NCBI RefSeq assembly: GCF_022376445.1
Contig: NW_025954992.1
Location: forward strand, 124,001 to 188,000
Length of the DNA stretch: 64,000 nucleotides
Origin: Fomitopsis serialis
Lineage: Eukaryota > Basidiomycota > Agaricomycetes > Polyporales > Fomitopsidaceae
Direction: 5' to 3'
Both the position numbers and the translations under genes were made by a program. Positions 46,200-57,515 of the stretch are shown one piece after another (within the stretch, counting starts at the first letter, position 1; each line of letters opens with the position of its first letter). Below the pieces are notes generated by a model, which had not been told where the DNA came from, ran no database searches, and saw nothing but the letters and a program-made list of their open reading frames with translations.

Positions 46200-47063
46200 T
46201 TAGTATACAACGTGGGCTCGCAATGGATACTTGGTACCATACACTTTGGGTTCGAAGAACGTCATGTGGAACTGGCGGACAAGGCGGTGGGCCTCTGCAA
46301 CGGATGCCAACCGAACATACAGCCGTGCCTTCATGGCAATGTTCCGTTGGCTACGAAGACGATCAACAGCAGAAATCTTCGGACCAAAAGAGAAGACGTA
46401 CGGAACACCGAGCTTGACGACCTCCTTTTGCCCACCTTCATATGATGCGAGCCTGAAGTCGCCCAAGTACGCCTGTACAGCCTCCGCGGTGATTTTACCC
46501 GGAAAGCCGGATATCGCGACGCCTCTTCCATGGCTAGAGGTCCCGCCGCCTGGTCCATTGCCGCTCAGTACGCCCCGCTCAGCGGCTTCCAAGCGGCCTT
46601 TCACTCCACGCGCGCGAGGTTCGAGCCCACTCCACGGGTCTTTTGCAGTTACTTCCAGGAGCTTTCCACTGAGGACGGTGCCGTTCAGTGCTTTCAGAGT
46701 GTGGGGTGAGAAGTTGGGCGAGGTGAGGGTAAGCCACGCCTTGCCAGAAGGCGAGAAGCGAGCATAGTTCAACACAACTGCAAATGGACTTGTGAGTAGC
46801 CAAACCAGTGTATGAATCCACACTGCGAGACTTGCCATCAGAGATGTTGTCTATGATCTTGTGCTTGACACACACCCGCTTTATGTCTGCAGGTATTGCA
46901 CTGCGGGGCACATTTTTACTACGATAAATGAACCACTCGGGGCTATATCATGTTCAGTGCGCTGTTATCACCGGATAAAGTGGATTGACTCACTGCTCGT
47001 TTGGGAGCGCAAGGCCCTGTCTGCGGTCGCCTTGAGTTGTTTCTGGACGACGCCGCTGGCCAT
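46200..47063 (-). CDS. RRM-fold RNA-binding-like protein
   Basis: Exons 47063-46994, 46942-46836 and 46777-46200, about 250 residues. Two weak RRM-like units can be seen. The first runs from SAIPADIKRVCVKHKII to SGKLLEVTAKDPW. The second starts GVAISGFPGKITAEAVQAYL and ends near HMTFFEPKVYGTKYPLRAHV. The basic N-terminus (KQLKATADRALRSQ) could be a mitochondrial presequence (inference). The second intron begins GCAAGT (46835-46834 downward), a classic GC-AG donor. Joining exon 1 to exon 2 needs one extra base in the C-run at 46939-46942. I cannot name the family. Confidence 0.55.
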
Positions 47064-47260
47064 GGGTGGCAGAGGACGAGGGCGTGGGAAACGAGACCGA
47101 CGCGTCGGAGACTCAGGCGGTCTGACGGGCGTCTACAACTGTCCCCGTCGCGTCTTCGTCGCGTCTCCTGAGATTCGAGCCTCTTCCCGTTCTCAGTCCA
47201 CCCTTCGCTGCTCCCACTCACCGCACAATCAGCTCTCACGTTTCCCGGTTCTTGCCACAG

Positions 47261-47649
47261 GTGATCTTCAATACGCACGTATGGATGCAACGTGTGCAGC
47301 TTCTAGCCTTTGGCCAATCGGACTGCATTGCGATGCAAGAACGTGAAGCTTCCGAGCACCGGCGCATTCGCACTTCCTCCATCGGTGCTCCAGCATGTAC
47401 ATGACCGCTCGTTGCGCTTCCATGTAAGGGAGTGACGTGAGCTACTAGTACTGACAATTTGACCGCCTTGTGTAGTTCGATTTAACGCGAGACACCTGCG
47501 CGGTTGTCGCGCACGTTCGGCCGAGGTTCTTGATTACAAGGTGAGTGTTTCCAATGCAACACCTGATATCCTCGCGGCCCAGAATACTGAGAAGTGCTGC
47601 GGAACAGACGAGGATGCATACCGGCTTCATGTCTGAACCGGCGCTGTGA
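47261..47649 (+). CDS. cryptic multi-exon gene, hypothetical (partial model)
   Basis: Family not recognised. After an acceptor at 47260 the plus strand reads VIFNTHVWMQRVQLLA, then, after an apparent one-base loss near 47310, NRTALRCKNVKLPSTGAF and VLQHVHDRSLRFH up to a donor at 47424. Exons 47476-47540 and 47583-47649 follow in phase, ending MHTGFMSEPAL before a stop. Donors and acceptors are canonical (gtaagg/tgtag, gtgagt/cccag) and the composition is protein-like. The 5' part is unresolved; an ATG at 47061 overlaps the start codon of the divergent RRM-like gene and opens a Gly/Arg-rich frame. The model needs RNA evidence. Confidence 0.4.
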
Positions 47650-48057
47650 GTTCCTAGGTGAGTCTGGGGCCTCTCACAGCGTCGATCAGCTTCCCTTCGG
47701 GCGATGTTAGGCGGCGCACTGACGCAACGAGCTCACATACGTCGGCCTCCGGGTGCGTCGAGACGCTCACGAAGACGGTCGCGTCTCTGTCCATGAGAGA
47801 CCAGAACATTCAGCGAAACATGTCTCTGCACGACCCCATGACTAATGGTCTAGCCGCCAGGCTGTTCTGCTGCTATGACCGGGGTGTTCGATTCCCTCAG
47901 ATGAGACCACATGGCAGGCAATTCGCGTATAAAACCCGCGCACGCCTCGCCCCGTCCGAACCCCAGCTACCCAAGTCTCGAGGACCAGCTGTAATCGGCT
48001 TCCCAGCCATTCACCACATCTCTCGTAACTACACCTCGCCAGTGCAGCTCCGTCACA
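47650..48057. other. upstream region of opsin-like gene
   Basis: 408 bp before the opsin-like gene. TATAAAAC at 47929-47936 could be a TATA element about 125 bp before the ATG. No gene was recognised. Confidence 0.35.
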
Positions 48058-49061
48058 ATGGGTGGAAACAGGGCATTGCAGCTCAACCCTCCCAACGCTG
48101 ACCTCCACATCAGCACTCATGCCTCGGATTGGTTGTGGTCGGCGTTCTCCGTGTTTGGTCTGTCGCTCTTGGTGATGGTCGGCTTGGACTTGCTGGTGAG
48201 ACCCAGTCTGTCGTCATGCGGAGTCTTTGAGATTCATAACTATGGTTCAGCGCGCCAGAGGCACCCGCTTGTTCCACCAACTCGCCATCATAATCTTGGC
48301 TACGTTCACCCTTGGTTACTACTCAATGGCCTCTGATCTCGGTGCTACTCCCATCGCCGTTGAGTTCCGCGGACGCGGTAGCTACCCTACTCGTCAGATT
48401 TGGGTATGTGATTCGCACAACTAGAGAGCATGGCCAGCCATTGACGTCCTCTCCAGTATGTCCGCTACATCCAGTGGTTCATCACCTTCCCCCTCCTCGT
48501 CTTGGAGGTGCTGCTTGCTACCGGCCTCTCGCTCTCGGACATCGTGACCACCTTGTTCATGTGCATCGTCGTTGTCATCAGTGGCCTCGTCGGTGCACTC
48601 GTGCACAGCACCTACAAGTGGGGTTACTTCTCCTTCGGTTGCGCTGCCCTCATCTACGTCTGGTCAGTTCGCTCATCAGACGCCAGCCAGTTCATTTAAT
48701 ACCTTGCTATTGCAGGTACTCGCTCCTTATTCACGGTACCAGGACGGCGTTCCCGGGCGGCGGCGTCCTCCGCACTGGCTACCTCCGCTCCGCCAGCTTC
48801 CTTTCCTTCATGCTCATCACGTACCCGATCTGCTGGGCGTGCTCTGAGGGTGGCAACGTCATCTCCAATTCCTCCGAGATGATCTGGTACGGCATTCTCG
48901 ACATTATCGCCGGCCCCGTGTTCCTGTTCTTCTACCTCTGGCATCTCATGGACGTCGACTACGCGACATTCGGTTTCGCGTCGGGGAAGTACACCGACAC
49001 TGAACCCGCCGCCGCTGCCCCTTCCGCCCCTGTCGGAGAAAAGTCTGCTCCGCCGGCGTAG
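48058..49061 (+). CDS. opsin-related membrane protein (HSP30/MRH1/YRO2 type)
   Basis: Exons 48058-48195, 48251-48403, 48457-48662 and 48716-49061 give 280 residues with an intact frame. Seven hydrophobic helices match the microbial rhodopsin fold. Helix C has YVRYIQWFITFPLLVLEVLL, and the last helix MIWYGILDIIAGPVFLFFYL. The residue aligned with the retinal-binding Lys of helix G is Gly (LDIIAG where opsins have LDxxAK), so no Schiff base can form. It belongs with the fungal opsin-related heat-shock/membrane proteins, not light-driven pumps. The C-terminal tail is Ala/Pro-rich. Known relatives lie in the plasma membrane and respond to stress; the role here is inferred. Confidence 0.88.
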
Positions 49062-49523
49062 AGTCCAACTCATCTGGTATAGATGCCAAGGTGCCGCGTA
49101 TGACCTCTTCTGTCATGTTTACTTACGTTGCTTTACGATTCGCTCATGACCCCCTTTGCGTTGCGCTACCGTACATATATACCCTTTTATTACATGATGT
49201 TGTGCTTTCTCGGCAGTTCTTGCAACTGGGGTACCACATTGTACTGCTACCTCCGAGTTTGTATTAGCTAGATTTGCCTGGAAAAAGCATCCGAATCAGC
49301 AAATGATCAGATGTACAAAAGACCTAGTGCTTTGCTTTGCTTCGAAGGCTGTACTGTATTGCGTACAACATAAGTGGGCTTGCCACCTTCACTTATTGCT
49401 GGAAGACTTAACGTTATAGGGCGGCGTGTGGTAGCCACGAGGCATCCGCATCAGGAAACTGAAGTTATGATCAGCCACGCTTGAGCGGCTGCGGCACGAC
49501 CACCCGGCTACCACCACCCTACC
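49062..49523. other. intergenic region
   Basis: 3' region of the opsin-like gene, AT-richer, and the upstream region of SNRNP27. Nothing else was seen. Confidence 0.5.
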
Positions 49524-50463
49524 ATGTCCTCCCGACACGACTTCAGAAGAAAGAGCGCAGTCCTATACGAGACCGCGACCGTGATCGCTATGACAGACCG
49601 CGAGACGCTAGGAGGAGTCGGAGCCCACCAAGGAGAGGCGAACGGGACAGACGGGAATACGGTACGGCCTCTGTATTGCTGAAAGTTCTGCACATGCCAA
49701 TGTTCGTTCATTGTGATACAGACCGTAGAGACTACGCCCGTGACAGAGAAGACGACAGCAGGAGGGAGCGGGACAGGCGGGACGACCGAAGACGGGACGA
49801 CAGGCGAGACAGCGGTCGTGACCGCGACGGCAGAAGAGATCCTCCTCCCCGAGAAAGGGAGAGCCTTCGAGATGGTGACCGCGCGCGAGACCACGTCGTG
49901 AAGGCAGGAGACCGAGACGGCCGTACAGATGACAGGCGAGATCCAGCAGTTGCGAACGCGAGTGGCTCGCAGGCCAGTGGGTGTCCTTGCTGTTTACTTG
50001 CTATAGCATGTTCATGTCGTCCAGCTCCCGTGTCCCGCGACATCCCGGACACTCGCTCGCGGCAGCCCTCGGAGATGCCAATTGAGGATGGAGAGGAAGG
50101 TGAGGCTATGGATGCTACGAATGAAGACGATACCGCTATGATGGCTATGATGGGCATGTCCGGCTTCGGGACCACCAAGGTATGCATCCATGTCGTTCTT
50201 GGTCATTGGAGATCTTCATTTCGCGCATATCAGGGCAAGCACGTAGATGGCAACCAGGAGGGGGGAGTGGACGTCAAAAAGATGCGCACATGGCGTCAGT
50301 ACATGAACAGGTACGTTTTGGCTGCATAGTGCATATACGTCATGAACTCAACGAGATGTTTGCTCTCGATCTGCAGGCGCGGAGGTTTCAACCGGTACGT
50401 CGCCCTCTATTGGAATTGGGCCTGCGCTCATACGTCTCCAGGCCTTTGGACAAGATCAAGTAA
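49524..50463 (+). CDS. U4/U6.U5 tri-snRNP 27-kDa protein (SNRNP27)
   Basis: Exons 49524-49661, 49722-49976, 50025-50179, 50234-50310, 50377-50394 (18 nt) and 50442-50463. A long RS/RD-rich domain (SPIRDRDRDRYDRPRDARRS and many DRR repeats) is followed by an acidic linker. The conserved C-terminal block is MMGMSGFGTTKGKHVDGNQE, then RQYMNRRGGFNRPLDKIK, diagnostic of SNRNP27, a tri-snRNP protein near the U6 ACAGAGA region. Near 49549-49553 one A seems missing: the ATG frame reads MSSRHDFRR while the RS domain is one frame away. The ATG itself agrees with the family N-terminus once that base is allowed. Confidence 0.85.
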
Positions 50464-51059
50464 AGTCCATCTCCGCGTATTCAAGCTCCATATTCTGCCA
50501 TTGTGGTTAAATGTCGGTCAAACGCGCTGCAGTTGAGTCGTGCCTTGCCTTCTGTGCTGAGAACAATACTACTACACGTATGTTCAGGGCCGCGGTCACT
50601 GTATCATTACGAGCTTCTACATAATCTATGACGCACATTTGTCCTGCCCGATGTGAGTTCGGCCAATACCATTGATTACTTATGCAGTCATCATCGTTGG
50701 CCGATCAGCGCAGTGTGTATACCCCATCCAAGCCTGTGCTGCTCAGGCTGTATTTCGGTGTGATCCAGAGACACTGCTCACGATATCAATGTGTCCGTAC
50801 CTGCACCACAGAGGATCAAGCGGCATCTAATGCTGACTGGCGGTCGTGAACGTGCCCGACACACGCCATGCAAGTCCGGTAGACATTCGACATATGGTAC
50901 AAACGGAAATGGAGGATCGGCAGGAAAGGCCATAGAACGGCGCATACAGGTGTGTCGTGAAGCTGAATCGAGGAAGGAACGAGCGGGACGATGATGGAAG
51001 TACTAGTAAAAGACCGCATTATGCCAACGCTCTACACCTCCGCCTCGGCGCAAGACAAA
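50464..51059. other. convergent intergenic region
   Basis: 596 bp between SNRNP27 (+) and eIF1 (-). No gene, RNA or repeat was recognised. Confidence 0.5.
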
Positions 51060-51600
51060 TCAGAACCCGTGAATCTTGATGGTGGTCTTGGAATGCCCTC
51101 CTCGGTGAGGAAGGTGGAAATCTTCAGACGCTGATCACCCTGGAGTTGGATGACTTGGCCAGCCTCCTCATCATCAACGAGAGTGCCGTTGCAAGCGAAT
51201 TCCTAAAGAAACAGTCAGCCACTTCCTATGCTTACTCACAGCCGAGCCGACGTACCTTCTTGAATGCCTTCAGGAGCTTCTTAGCATCGTACTCTGTAAC
51301 GTGAGAGGTTTGTAAAGCCGCTTCGCCACAAAAGAAAATGAAAGAACGCACCCTTGGGCAAACCCTGCAAGGTAGTCAAGGTCTTACGACCGTTCCGCTG
51401 CTGAATGCGGATATGGATGTAATTCTGCTGCGATCCAACGTCCTGGGTGCTTCCGAGCGGGTCGCCCTCGTCTGCGAAGGGGTCTATGGGCCAGTCAGCA
51501 AAGGCACCGAGTGAAGGAGGCACAGCACAGGATCGATAAGCGCGTGCTGAGAGGCGGTGAGGATGGACGTACCGAAGGTGTTAAGATTCTGCACGCTCAT
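51060..51600 (-). CDS. SUI1: translation initiation factor eIF1 (SUI1)
   Basis: Exons 51600-51573, 51483-51352, 51293-51256 and 51202-51060. The sequence is clearly eIF1: MSVQNLNTFDPFADEGD, NYIHIRIQQRNGRKTLTTLQ, GLPKEYDAKKLLKAFKKEFA, then GQVIQLQGDQR and FLTEEGI. eIF1 guards start-codon selection in the 43S complex. After EEGI the printed frame drifts into a non-family tail. One extra base near 51090 restores KTTIKIHGF and a stop at 51060, the near-invariant eIF1 end, giving 113 residues. eIF1 is essential, so a base missing from the sequence is the likeliest cause. Confidence 0.92.
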
Positions 51601-51869
51601 GCGACGGTCGTGAAGAGACAGAAACTGTGGTGGAAGATGGACTGAGTGGGGTTGGCTGCTGTGGTGGTGGTACAGAGAGATCGAGTGGGGAGTGCGACGG
51701 TCTGAGCTGAGAGGACTCGAAGCGGCCCCGCCATCTTATAGCCACAGTTATGTAATCCGCGCCTCCCAAATCTTCGCAGCGCCGGCCCATCCCAGTCCAT
51801 CTCTTCTCGTTCCCCGCCTCTCACAAGGCCCGCCCCAGCCATACCACGCACCACATCCTTACAAACGCC

Positions 51870-52602
51870 ATGAAGACCGCGGACGGCTCAAAAAAGAGGA
51901 AGCCGCCGACGTTCCGCCACCTCCCAGAAAATCGCGGTGCGAACCACCTTGACACTGACACTGAATGCCAACTAAATTCTCGCTACTTCTAGCCAAGAAG
52001 CTCAAGCACTCGTGGGTCGAGACGCAAAAGATCAAGAGCCAGTGGAAGGCACAGAAGCGAAAGGAGGGCATTGTAACCAAAAGCAGTCAGATCGAGGCAT
52101 TAGTGGCGGATCATCACGAAGACGATGCGTCCTCGTCTAGCGGCGCGGAAACGGGGAAGAAATGTCGCGCAAAGACCGTAGCGCGTCCCCCTCGACAGAC
52201 ATCGGAGATTCTGGCCAGGAATCTAACGATGAAGACGGCGGAAGTGTCGATGGCAGTGCAGACGAACAGCACTCGGACAAGCCTGGACCATCGCGGTCGA
52301 GGAGGCAGCAGCACGCACATCCACAAACCACTGCAGCGGATCCTCCTTCACGAAACCTCCAGAAACAGACTTATTCCAAGACATCGCCACATCCACACAA
52401 ATCCGGTCCTCTACCCCGCCGTTGGGCATCCGACGCGCCACGAGGTGGCCACTCAACAACTTCAGGTCGAGGCCGTGGACGTGGGGGCGCAAACTCCCCG
52501 AATCGAGGTCGTGGTCAAACTAGGGGCCGTGGGCGAGGTCAGCCCGACATGCGCTTACGCATGAATGCAATGCTCGAAAAGATCAAACGAGACATGACAT
52601 GA
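51870..52602 (+). CDS. basic nuclear/nucleolar-like protein, possibly FYV7-type
   Basis: Exons 51870-51936 and 51993-52602, about 225 residues when one G is restored near 52153-52156 (GGGG where the frame needs five). The N-terminus is Lys/Arg-rich, with RAKKLKHSWVETQKIKSQWK and KAQKRKEG, resembling small rRNA-processing proteins such as Fyv7. A Ser/Asp-rich acidic middle and an RGG/RG-rich region (GRGRGRGGANSPNRGRGQTR) follow, and it ends with a short amphipathic helix (MLEKIKRDMT). An RNA-related nucleolar role is inference from composition; the family assignment is weak. Confidence 0.5.
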
Positions 52603-52718
52603 TCTCCTCTAACACCTGGCTCGGTCCATACTTTCAATCGCAAGGTGCGAGACGACGCAATTATCGTCTCAGTCGAAATGTAGCAATACACGCCTTGATC
52701 TACGCTCATAGCATGTCG

Positions 52719-53868
52719 TCATCCTTCTATCTTCTGCTTTTTCTCCTCCGGACCGGCGGCGCTTCCCTCCGCATTCGTCTCCGCCTTCGTGAACCGCTCC
52801 TCCAGGCTCCCAAAGATTGGCTTCGACGGAACATCCGTCGTCGAAGAAAGAGCTTGCGGATGTCGCTCAAATGGCCCGGACTAGGATCGTCAAGCTCATC
52901 CACAAGCCCCAATGCTTGTGGCGCAGCACCCTCTGCTCCTACATGCGGCATCGTCGTCGCGGTTCCGCCAGACTGAATTGCCGGCAGGACCAGTGGACTC
53001 GGCGGTGGACTGCGGGAGCTTGAGCGTCGAGCGTCTTCGTGCAGGAAGGGGATGGGGGAGAAGATGGGCGTCGTGGGTGCGGAAAGGGCGTTGATACTGA
53101 TGTGGACAGTGCTGACGCTTGGCTTGCTGGTGATCTTGTCGGGGGATACGGGAAAGGCATCCCAAGTCGACGTGACGAGAAGCGTCCGTTCGACAGCGCG
53201 TAGATACTTGCCCAGATGCTTGTAGTGATCCGTAGGTCGCAAACACAGTTCACATAAACGTTGAATGGTAAATGGTGGGGTCCTTAGCGTGAGGTGAGAC
53301 ATGGCTTGTGGCGCGATCCCTGCGTCCTACTTACTGCTGGAACTCCTCAAACTGCGCGAGTATCACCTTTTTGAATTCGGCCGCCTCCTGCTCCGTAAGA
53401 GCGTTCTTCGGTGCCTCATTTGGATTCGCTGCATTGCGCTCGCGAGGCTGAAAAGGCGGGAACTTCGCGCCGCCTTGACATGGCTGCGCCGTCACGGTCG
53501 ACTTGCTGTATTCGCGCTTCACGTCCCCCGACAGGAAGAGCGCCATGTTCTGCGCGATCACGTCAACGAACGGTGCTACTACGGTCTCGTGGCCTCGCAC
53601 CTTGTCGAGTTTGTACTTGATGATATCGCGCATGAGCGACCACTTGGATAGGCTTCAGGAAGGAGACATCAGTCACTTGCTCTGGCCCATCCGACTACTG
53701 TGACTTACTCGACAGTGTCCATGGTCGCGGTCTCTTCAAGGAGCTCGTCATACTCTGCGGACTCCATCATGAATTCAGCATCGGCGCGAGAGGAGAGCTG
53801 GCCGATGTACCTGGCTTCCACTCGAAGGTATCTGCGGCAATCATTGTCGCCACAGTGTTCGTACTCAT
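52719..53868 (-). CDS. protein phosphatase 4 regulatory subunit 2 (PPP4R2)
   Basis: Exons 53868-53811, 53754-53709, 53642-53335 and 53282-52719. The N-terminus reads ADTFEWKPEYDELLEETATM then WSLMRDIIKYKLDKV, the start of the PPP4R2 domain. FTIQRLCELCLRPTDHYKHL and KYLRAVERTLLVTSTW complete it. The tail is Ser/Pro-rich and disordered, ending EEKKQKIEG. PPP4R2 links PP4 catalytic subunit to its targets in DNA-damage and centrosome functions. Two one-base losses are likely: a G at the exon 2 donor near 53708, and a T near 52848 that otherwise gives an Arg-rich false tail. Confidence 0.8.
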
Positions 53869-54762
53869 ATCGTCTTAACGGGTTGAAGGGCCTTGCTCCT
53901 GAAATGATTCACGTAGCGATCTAGTGAAGGCTGGCGATTCACGTTCGTGCTCAGACTGAGATCAGTACGCGCACGTACATACGCGTCTGAGGCAAGACGC
54001 GTTCTCGCCAATTGCCAAAGAACAGAACAAGCGCCGACGCCACACTTTAACATCGATCTGTGACACAGAGGGGCTCGCTACAAAGCAAGGGCGACACAGG
54101 CTGCTTGCGTGGGGTTGAGATATGTTACAGATCGGTGAAGGTGGATATGTAGTACATCACATGTCCTTTGCACCGGCACCACTTCATGTTGATCCATGGT
54201 TGAAGTCGGCGAGCAAGAGTCGGACAGTGGGTGGTCAGTTAAACTTATATAGCAGCACTCATTGTGAGCTTGTTCATTTGACAATGGCCTCACATCCACA
54301 GCAGCAAATGGCTGCGAAAAGGCTTTGCCAGTGGCCTGGGGCCACGGCGCGACGTCAGAAATTGGTGTGGCCGCGGCGGGAGTTCGGGCGCCTAAGTCCA
54401 ACTTCGCTCGAATGGACGTTGTCAGAGCCGTAAACCTGTATCAACCACGCTCATATGGACACAAGTAGATCTTCCGGAGGAGTGGCCCATCGCGCAAATT
54501 TGAGTGATTTTCAATCGGATTTATAGGGATTGTGAACGAGCAGAAGCACATTCTATACAGCAGAGGCGGGAATAATCGTTTGCGAATCGACAATTTGTAC
54601 TTGTTTGTTGCCTGGCTGCACCCCCTAGGCCGAAGTATGCTCGCTTCGCTCGCAAATATTTAGGGCACCGCCTTCTCGCCTGCACACTGCGCCAACATAT
54701 GTCTACCCCCGACGTCTTACAGCAGAATTTATTGTCTAGCTATCAGCGCCGCTTCCCGCAGG
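53869..54762. other. intergenic region with two ACGCGT words
   Basis: 894 bp between divergent PPP4R2 (-) and the F-box-like gene (+). ACGCGTC at 53981-53987 and GACGCGTTC from 53996 lie 110-140 bp before the PPP4R2 start. No gene was supported. Confidence 0.4.
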
Positions 54763-56518
54763 ATGAATGCCGACGGCATCGAGAGTAGTCTGGATGTATC
54801 AGGTCAAAGAGTGAGCATGATCTCGCGTGTACGTCGCTTCAGCAATCTCTCTACTTAATGCCGTAGGACAGAACCTCACTGACCAGTACATGGATCTGGT
54901 GCTACCACAGGGGACCCCGGCATCGTATCATCATCCCGTACCAATTCATAGTTTGCCCAACGAGATTCTGACGGAGATTCTGTCGACCGCTGTCTCGGCC
55001 ACGTCACCCGGACTAGGTGTTATTGATGTCTCTCAGGACATCATCACACTGAGCCACGTCTGTTCGTACTGGCACAGACTAGCGGACCAGGATGCAAGGC
55101 TGTGGTCGACGATACTCATTCGCGGCACGACACTCGACGACAAGTCACGTCTAGCAAAGTATCTGCGACAATCGTGCGCATACCCCATCCATATCATCAT
55201 CACGCCCCTACACATCCTGGACGACGATTTCCGTGGCTGCATTGTGAGCCTTCAACCCCACATGCATCGCATCAAACGATTGTTCGTCAAAATGAACAAC
55301 AGCTGGGTTATGGAGAACGTCATCAGCCGCCTCACAAACACTGCCCCTCAACTCGCAGAGCTCACTCTCGGCCTCGTCCAGCCTGAGTCCTGGGTCGATG
55401 CACTGGCAACGGCTTTCGACTCACGGGCGCCATACTGTCACATCGTAGCATCTACGCTGTTCGGCGGAAACACCCCTGCGTTGCGTTCTCTCTACCTGTC
55501 GTCTGTGTCGTTTCCCTCGTCCATTGTGGGGAATTTGCACCACCTGACGCTGGATGACATGTTCAACCGCTACGAAGCTGTTGATGAACTTCTGGACGTG
55601 CTCAAGAAATGTTCCGAGCTCGAATCTCTTACCATGCGATATGTTCCTGTCTTGCACCCACCGATGGAAATGGACCCAGAACCCCCCGTTGCCCGACGCG
55701 CAGACGAGGACGCTGTCTCTCTGCCCGCTCTGCGACGCCTCGTTCTCGCTGGTCAGTTTGTCTCATATGTTAGCCACTTCCTCGCGCGAGTCTCCATCCC
55801 TGGTCCCACAAAGTGCGCATTCCACATGATGGTTAACAATGCTCCTGTCGCGCACCTGGACCCTGGCATGTTCTTCGGAACTTGCGAGTCTACCAATATC
55901 TTCTCATCGCTGCGCATCCTCGAGGCTTGCGTGGCCACCTCCGGTCGGCTCGTCGTCAAGGGTTACACGACCGACAACCTCCCAGTGATGGTGGACTCGC
56001 CTGCGACCGTAGACTCTGAGCCGGCCTTCACACTTGAGTTCCTCGATGTGAATCCTGTCGCCACACTGTCCTGCCTCGCTCCAGGACTCACGCGGCAGCC
56101 CGGCGAGCCCACAATGCACACACTTATCGTCCGTGGTACCCCGCTCAATATGTCAGGCATGCGCTGGCGGCACCTCCTCATCGGGAAGCACACGGGAAAT
56201 CTGCGCACCTTACGCCTCGTCGAAATCGCCGCGCAGGACGCTGAGGATTTTGTCTCCACGCTGTCCTCCCCGGGCCCGTGTACGCCTCCTGAGCGCGAGT
56301 TGCCGCTCCTCCCGTATCTGGCGACACTTGTGATTGTGCGGCCTGTGGGAGGTTTCACCGAACTGTTGCGAGACGCACTGGAGAAAGCGGTACGGTATTT
56401 GAGCGAGGATGGCAAGCTGGAGACGGTGGAGTTGGTGCAGGAGCCGGGCGTGACGATAGACTGGGGGTCTCTGCGTGCATACTGCACAGTGAAAGTGGAT
56501 GGGGACGGTGCTTCGTGA
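54763..56518 (+). CDS. F-box-like/LRR protein, subfamily 2, intact copy
   Basis: Best model: exon 54763-54810 (MNADGIESSLDVSGQR), a 61-nt GTGAGC...CAG intron, and exon 54872-56518, about 564 residues. The F-box-like segment is IHSLPNEILTEILSTAVSA with SHVCSYWHRLADQDARLWST. Irregular LRRs follow (LRSLYLSSVSFPSSIVGNLH) and the end reads AYCTVKVDGDGAS. This is the only fully open member of the subfamily that includes copies A and B near 33-37 kb, and serves as reference for their breaks. It is presumably an SCF substrate adaptor, by analogy. An alternative start without the first exon would begin at a non-ATG codon. Confidence 0.78.
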
Positions 56519-57090
56519 AGGCGGTGGTCCGTGTTTTATCTTGCTGGGGTTCTGGCATTCTGGACTATTTATTCATGATCACCATGACACGAGTAGAATG
56601 TAGACCACACCGATGCTAGCGTCGTAGATCACAGCTAGCTATTTATTGTTGACTCCCATTGATTGTCTGCTGAAGGCTGTGTCCTATGTAGACTGTATGT
56701 ATGTATGACAGCTAACTATTTATCTTCCTACTTGAGATGCAGCACATCCGAGTCTCCGATTCTCAGTTGCCACTGGCAGGTCCTAATGTCTATCCGTCGT
56801 TGAACTCATGCCAGCTGAGTCCCAGGCCTGGTGAGGAGCAATTGCTGTGGATATCAGTCAATACGCATGCAAGAGCCTGCTTGCAGGTATGTACATGCCA
56901 ATATCTATGTTCAAAGAGTTGACTATTGGATGATGCTGGAGGCTGAATGGTACCTCAGAGATCTACAGGCATGTCAGAAGTCGAGCACAATGACGAGCAA
57001 CTTAACAACAGTTGGATTTCAGGTAGTTGTCGGATCGTCGCAAAGGAGAAGTGGACGCGATTTGTTCACATTGCTCCAGGCAGGAACTGA
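56519..57090. other. intergenic region
   Basis: 572 bp of AT-richer sequence between the F-box-like gene and the cerato-platanin. No gene was recognised. Confidence 0.5.
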
Positions 57091-57515
57091 TCACATCCCA
57101 CACTCTGTTACATCGACTTCCACCGCCGTCGCCCAGAGTATACCGAGCTTCTGCGCATCCCCGCCCGTCAAACCGTTCATCGCCGCCTTTGCCAAGTTGA
57201 ATCCGTCCTCCGCGTAATCAACAACCAGGACATTGACGCTGCTCTCGTTGTACGACAGCTCCCAGCAGGTCACGCAGCCAGTAGAGCCGTTAGCAGAGAC
57301 CATGGCAGAGCCGCCTATGTATGGGAAGCCTGGCAGCGAGCCGAGGTTCGTTAAGCCGAGGTCGGTAAGGTTGGCAGAGCAAGCGAGGTCCGTTATGGGG
57401 CAGAGAAGTTGTCATAGGTGGTGTCGTAGGAGATGGTGACTGTCTCTTCGGCAGATGCGTTGCGGCTGGCCAGTGAAAAGAGAGACAAGGGCAGAGCGAT
57501 CATCGACGGAAGCAT
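57091..57515 (-). CDS. cerato-platanin family secreted protein
   Basis: A single exon from ATG 57515, with a signal peptide (MLPSMIALPLSLFSLAS) and ETVTISYDTTYDN. The rest has LACSANLTDLG, GFPYIGGSAMVSANGSTG, CVTCW, NVLVVDYAEDGFNLAKAAM and a final TECGM. Four Cys in the usual order would form the two conserved disulfides; the expected length is about 120 mature residues. Cerato-platanins are secreted, bind chitin oligomers, and act in hyphal growth or as elicitors of plant defence. One C appears missing near 57397-57400, where YDNFSAP meets a stop while ITDLACS continues one frame away. Confidence 0.85.
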
